This document shows, piece by piece, positions 60,454 through 64,000 of a DNA stretch of 64,000 nt (within the stretch, counting starts at the first letter, position 1; every line of letters starts with the position of its first letter). The position numbers and the translations under genes are program-made. The notes under the pieces were generated by a model that had not been told where the DNA came from, did no database searches, and saw nothing but the letters and a program-made list of their open reading frames with translations. Source of the DNA: Bacillus pseudomycoides (lineage in GTDB: Bacteria; Bacillota; Bacilli; Bacillales; Bacillaceae_G); NCBI RefSeq assembly GCF_002551005.1, contig NZ_NVOY01000020.1, positions 1-64,000 of the forward strand, given 5' to 3'.

Positions 60454-62211
60454 ATGATTAGTCAACTTTCATGGAAAGTTGGAGGCCAACAAGGTGAAGG
60501 AATTGAAAGTACAGGAGAAATCTTCTGTATTGCATTAAACCGACTAGGTTATTATTTATATGGTTATCGCCATTTTTCATCACGAATTAAAGGTGGTCAT
60601 ACAAACAATAAAATTCGCGTAAGTACAACAGAGGTACGCGCGATATCAGATGATTTAGATATTTTAATTGCATTTGATCAAGAAACGATTGATTTTAACT
60701 TCCACGAACTACGTCCTGGTGGAATTGTTGTTGCTGATGCGAAATTCAATCCAAGTATTCCTGAAGGTACAGATGTAACTTTATATGCAATTCCATTTAC
60801 GGATATTGCTTCTGAGCTAGGTACATCTTTGATGAAAAACATGGTTGCGGTTGGAGCGTCTAGTGCGGTATTAGGGCTAGATGAAAAAGTGTATTTAGAA
60901 GTTGTAGATGAAATTTTCGGTCGTAAAGGAGAGCAAGTTGTTCAGAAGAACATGGAAGCAATTCAGCGCGGCTCTCAATATATGAAAGAATTGCTCGGCG
61001 AAAAAGTAAATATGATGCAACTTGAAAAAGCAGATGGAAAAAAACGTATGTTTATGATTGGGAACGATGCAATCGCATTTGGTGCAGTAGCTGGCGGTGC
61101 GCGTTTTATGTCTGCTTATCCAATTACACCCGCTTCGGAGATTATGGAATACTTAATTAAGAAGCTTCCAAAAGTAGGAGGAACGGTTATTCAAACTGAG
61201 GATGAAATCGCTGCTTGTACGATGGCAATTGGTGCAAACTATGCTGGTGTACGTACATTAACAGCTTCAGCTGGTCCTGGTTTATCTCTCATGATGGAAG
61301 CGATTGGACTAGCTGGGATTACAGAAACACCTCTTGTAATCATTGATACACAGCGTGGTGGACCAAGTACGGGATTACCAACAAAACAAGAACAATCTGA
61401 TTTAATGGCAATGATTTACGGAACGCATGGTGAGATTCCGAAAATCGTTATGGCACCAAGTACTGCTGAAGAGGCATTCTATGATATTGTCGAAGCATTT
61501 AACTTAGCTGAAGAATATCAAGTTCCAGTTATCTTTTTAACAGATTTACAACTTTCTTTAGGTAAACAAACAGTAGAACCGCTTCAATTAGAAAGAGTTG
61601 AAATTCGTCGTGGTAAACTGGATTTACATGCTGAGTTACCAGAGCGTGAAAATAAAGCATACTTCAAACGTTATGAAGTAACAGAAGATGGTATTTCCCC
61701 ACGTGTTGTACCTGGTATGAAAAATGGTATTCACCATGTAACAGGCGTAGAGCACGATGAAACTGGAAAACCATCTGAATCAGCATTGAACCGTAGTGCA
61801 CAAATGGACAAACGTTTCCGTAAAATGGAGAATATTAAGTTTAATACCCCTGTATACAAAAATGCAAAATATGATGACGCTGATGTATTATTAGTAGGCT
61901 TTAACTCAACTCGTGGCGCAATTGAAGAAGCGATGGAACGTTTAGAGCAAGAAGGATTAAAAGTAAATCATGCTCATATTCGCTTAATTCATCCATTCCC
62001 AACGGCTGAAATGCTGCCGCTTGTGAAAAATGTAAAACGTGTTGTCGTTGTAGAAAACAATGCAACTGGGCAGCTTGCTAATATTATGAAGATGAATCTT
62101 GGCAATGGGGAGAAAATTTCTAGTCTGCTGAAATATGATGGAAACCCGTTCTTGCCAAAAGAAATTTACAACGAATGCAAAAAAGGGGTTGTTTTAAATG
62201 GCAACATTTAA
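60454..62211 (+). CDS. korA: 2-oxoacid:ferredoxin oxidoreductase, fused gamma-alpha subunit
   Basis: 585 residues. The N-terminal gamma domain (about 1-185; KVGGQQGEGIESTGE and RHFSSRIKGGHT) is fused to the alpha/pyrimidine-binding domain (about 195-585; GNDAIAFGAVAGGARFMSAYPITPASE, EDEIAACTMAIGANYAG). With the beta subunit downstream it oxidises 2-oxoglutarate or a similar acid to acyl-CoA, reducing ferredoxin. The start overlaps of the beta gene show translational coupling. Confidence 0.92.
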   Translation: MISQLSWKVGGQQGEGIESTGEIFCIALNRLGYYLYGYRHFSSRIKGGHTNNKIRVSTTEVRAISDDLDILIAFDQETIDFNFHELRPGGIVVADAKFNPSIPEGTDVTLYAIPFTDIASELGTSLMKNMVAVGASSAVLGLDEKVYLEVVDEIFGRKGEQVVQKNMEAIQRGSQYMKELLGEKVNMMQLEKADGKKRMFMIGNDAIAFGAVAGGARFMSAYPITPASEIMEYLIKKLPKVGGTVIQTEDEIAACTMAIGANYAGVRTLTASAGPGLSLMMEAIGLAGITETPLVIIDTQRGGPSTGLPTKQEQSDLMAMIYGTHGEIPKIVMAPSTAEEAFYDIVEAFNLAEEYQVPVIFLTDLQLSLGKQTVEPLQLERVEIRRGKLDLHAELPERENKAYFKRYEVTEDGISPRVVPGMKNGIHHVTGVEHDETGKPSESALNRSAQMDKRFRKMENIKFNTPVYKNAKYDDADVLLVGFNSTRGAIEEAMERLEQEGLKVNHAHIRLIHPFPTAEMLPLVKNVKRVVVVENNATGQLANIMKMNLGNGEKISSLLKYDGNPFLPKEIYNECKKGVVLNGNI

Positions 62212-63064
62212 GGACTTTCGTAATAGTGTAAAACCAAACTGGTGTCCAGGTTGCGGTGACTTCTCAGTACAAGCAGCAATTCAGCGTGCAGCTGCCAATG
62301 TAGGTTTAAATCCTGATGAATTAGCGGTTATTTCTGGTATCGGTTGCTCTGGTCGTATCTCTGGTTATATTAACTCTTACGGTGTTCATAGTATTCATGG
62401 ACGTGCCCTTCCAATTGCACAAGGTGTAAAAATGGCAAATCGAGATTTAACAGTTATCGCATCAGGTGGTGACGGTGACGGTTTTGCAATCGGTATGGGA
62501 CATACGATTCATTCTATTCGTCGTAATATTGATATTACGTACATTGTTATGGATAACCAAATTTACGGTTTAACGAAAGGTCAAACTTCACCACGTAGTG
62601 AAGCGGGCTTTAAAACGAAAAGTACGCCGCAAGGATCAATTGAGCCAGCGCTATCTGTAATGGAGATGGCATTAACTGCTGGAGCAACGTTCGTAGCACA
62701 AAGTTTCTCTAGTGATTTAAAAGAATTAACACAGCTAATTGAAGCTGGTATTCAACATAAAGGTTTCTCTCTTATCAACGTATATAGCCCATGTGTAACA
62801 TATAACAAGGTAAACACGTACGATTGGTTTAAAGAGAATTTAACAAGACTTAGCGAAGTAGAAGGATATGATCCATCTAATCGTATGCTTGCAATGCAAA
62901 CATTAATGGAAAACAAAGGTTTAGTAACAGGTTTAATTTATCAAAATAAAGAACAACCTTCTTACCAAGAACTTGTAAAAGGTTATAGTGAAAAACCATT
63001 AGTTCATGCTGATCTGCAAATGGACCAAAAAATGTTTGATGAGCTTGTAGCAGAGTTCATGTAA
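62198..63064 (+). CDS. korB: 2-oxoacid:ferredoxin oxidoreductase, beta subunit
   Basis: 288 residues, the TPP-binding subunit: WCPGCGDFSVQ (iron-sulfur Cys pair, about 16-26), GIGCSGRISGY, and the TPP motif GGDGDGFAIGMGH (about 88-100) continuing to MDNQIYGLTKGQ. Overlaps korA by 14 bases. A terminator follows. Confidence 0.94.
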   Translation: MATFKDFRNSVKPNWCPGCGDFSVQAAIQRAAANVGLNPDELAVISGIGCSGRISGYINSYGVHSIHGRALPIAQGVKMANRDLTVIASGGDGDGFAIGMGHTIHSIRRNIDITYIVMDNQIYGLTKGQTSPRSEAGFKTKSTPQGSIEPALSVMEMALTAGATFVAQSFSSDLKELTQLIEAGIQHKGFSLINVYSPCVTYNKVNTYDWFKENLTRLSEVEGYDPSNRMLAMQTLMENKGLVTGLIYQNKEQPSYQELVKGYSEKPLVHADLQMDQKMFDELVAEFM

Positions 63065-63068
63065 TAGA

Positions 63069-63100
63069 TGAAAGGCTATCGAAAATTCGGTAGCCTTTTC
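63069..63100 (+). terminator. Terminator after korB
   Basis: AAAGGCTATCG-AAAATT-CGGTAGCCTTTT stem-loop. Confidence 0.75.
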
Positions 63101-63390
63101 TGATACAAAATTACGATTAAGTCCTTACATAATAAGGTGTATTTTGTTTACTATGAAAATTCAGAATGATAAAATAATAAATAAGAGTCATATTATATGA
63201 GCTCCTCGTATCCCCCTTAGTATCAAGTGAAATCGTTCATGAATCCAAGCCATCTCTATTGTTTAATTTGACTGAACGCTTTATACTATAATAATGTGTA
63301 TAGGAATGAAGCGATATGCTTTTTTATAAAAACAACTTAAACAACTAAAAGTTAAAACTTTGTATATGTAAGGTTGAAAGGAGATTATTC
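63101..63390 (+). other. Intergenic region before miaB
   Basis: AT-rich, with no gene. A possible -10 (TATACTATAATAAT, near 63282-63295) may drive miaB. Nothing else recognised. Confidence 0.4.
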
Positions 63391-64000
63391 ATGAACGAAG
63401 AGCAACGATTAGCAGGTCAACAAGCAACTTCAACTACTAAAAAAGCAGAAAAAGATTACAGTAAATATTTTGAAAGTGTATATCAGCCACCTTCTTTAAA
63501 AGATGCGAAAAAACGTGGAAAAGAAGAAGTTAAAATTGAACGTGACTTTGGCTTACCAGAAGAGTTTCGTAATTTTGGTGCTGGAAGAAAGTTTTATATC
63601 CGTACTTATGGATGTCAAATGAATGAACATGATACAGAAGTAATGGCTGGCATCTTTACGACGCTTGGATATGAGCCAACATTCTCTACAGAAGATGCAG
63701 ATGTGATTCTACTAAATACATGTGCAATTCGTGAAAATGCTGAAAATAAAGTATTCGGGGAACTTGGTCATTTAAAATCTTTAAAACAAAGAAACCCTGA
63801 TCTTTTAATTGGTGTATGTGGTTGTATGTCACAAGAGGAATCTGTCGTAAACAGAATTATGCAAAAACATCAGCATGTAGATATGGTATTTGGTACACAT
63901 AATATCCACCGCCTTCCATACATTTTAAAAGATGCTATGTTTGCGAAAGCGACAGTTGTTGAAGTATGGTCAAAAGAAGGAGATGTCATTGAGAATCTTC
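63391..64000 (+). CDS. miaB: tRNA methylthiotransferase MiaB, 5' part
   Basis: The gene runs off the window. ATG 63391 follows GAAAGGAGATT. The first 203 residues show the MTTase N-terminal domain: [15 protein letters not shown] (first cluster Cys), [19 protein letters not shown] and VCGCMSQEE. MiaB adds the 2-methylthio group to isopentenyladenosine at tRNA position 37. The radical-SAM motif would lie beyond the window. Confidence 0.95.
   Translation, partial: MNEEQRLAGQQATSTTKKAEKDYSKYFESVYQPPSLKDAKKRGKEEVKIERDFGLPEEFRNFGAGRKFYIRTYGCQMNEHDTEVMAGIFTTLGYEPTFSTEDADVILLNTCAIRENAENKVFGELGHLKSLKQRNPDLLIGVCGCMSQEESVVNRIMQKHQHVDMVFGTHNIHRLPYILKDAMFAKATVVEVWSKEGDVIENL

Overview
The window is a Bacillus cereus sensu lato chromosome segment. 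Supporting this are the low-GC DNA, strong AGGAGG-type ribosome sites, the block asd-dapG-dapA-rnjB-tepA-ylzJ-ftsK-(nucleoside ABC transporter)-ymfFHIJK-rodZ-pgsA-cinA-recA-rny-ymdB-spoVS-korAB-miaB, and a group I intron inside recA, as known in B. anthracis and relatives. Species-level assignment is not possible from sequence reading alone.

About 1-30909 is the right-hand part of a large integrated element. It ends inside spoVFB (dpaB, dipicolinate synthase subunit B): only the 3' part of that gene, from the GVNLMRLM motif to the stop, is present at about 30910-31098, immediately before asd. The 5' part must lie left of the window. A comparable interruption of spoVFB by an element called vfbin, removed during sporulation, was described in B. 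weihenstephanensis KBAB4 (recalled knowledge), so this is probably a vfbin-like element.

Within the element, 1-3000 is unusual. It carries sporulation-flavoured minus-strand genes: an exosporium-type collagen-like protein and a 38-residue YjcZ-family protein, each behind a sigma-K-like promoter. It also carries an array of eight short repeated minus-strand units, each a sigma-E-like promoter followed 65-80 nt later by an intrinsic terminator. From 3100 to 27526 comes a late siphovirus module: ArpU regulator, small tyrosine recombinase, a second SpoVS with a sigma-H-like promoter, HNH nuclease, terminase, portal, ClpP-type protease, capsid, head-tail connectors, tail tube, frameshifted tail chaperone, tape measure (interrupted by an in-frame TGA), Dit, two large tail-tip proteins, a secreted beta-propeller protein, holin and GH25 endolysin. 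A duplicated endolysin 3' end follows, then a four-gene cargo operon (GNAT/PUA-like, ASCH, P-loop kinase, DUF3850) next to the right junction.

From 31.2 kb on the content is core genome: diaminopimelate/lysine synthesis (asd, dapG, dapA), which supplies the dipicolinate precursor; RNase J2; TepA; the FtsK/SpoIIIE DNA pump; a purine riboswitch ahead of a GntR regulator and a BMP-type nucleoside ABC importer; M16 peptidases; RodZ; PgsA; CinA; RecA with its intron and a LexA box; RNase Y; YmdB; the chromosomal SpoVS; an M19 dipeptidase; a 2-oxoacid:ferredoxin oxidoreductase; and the start of miaB, cut by the window end.
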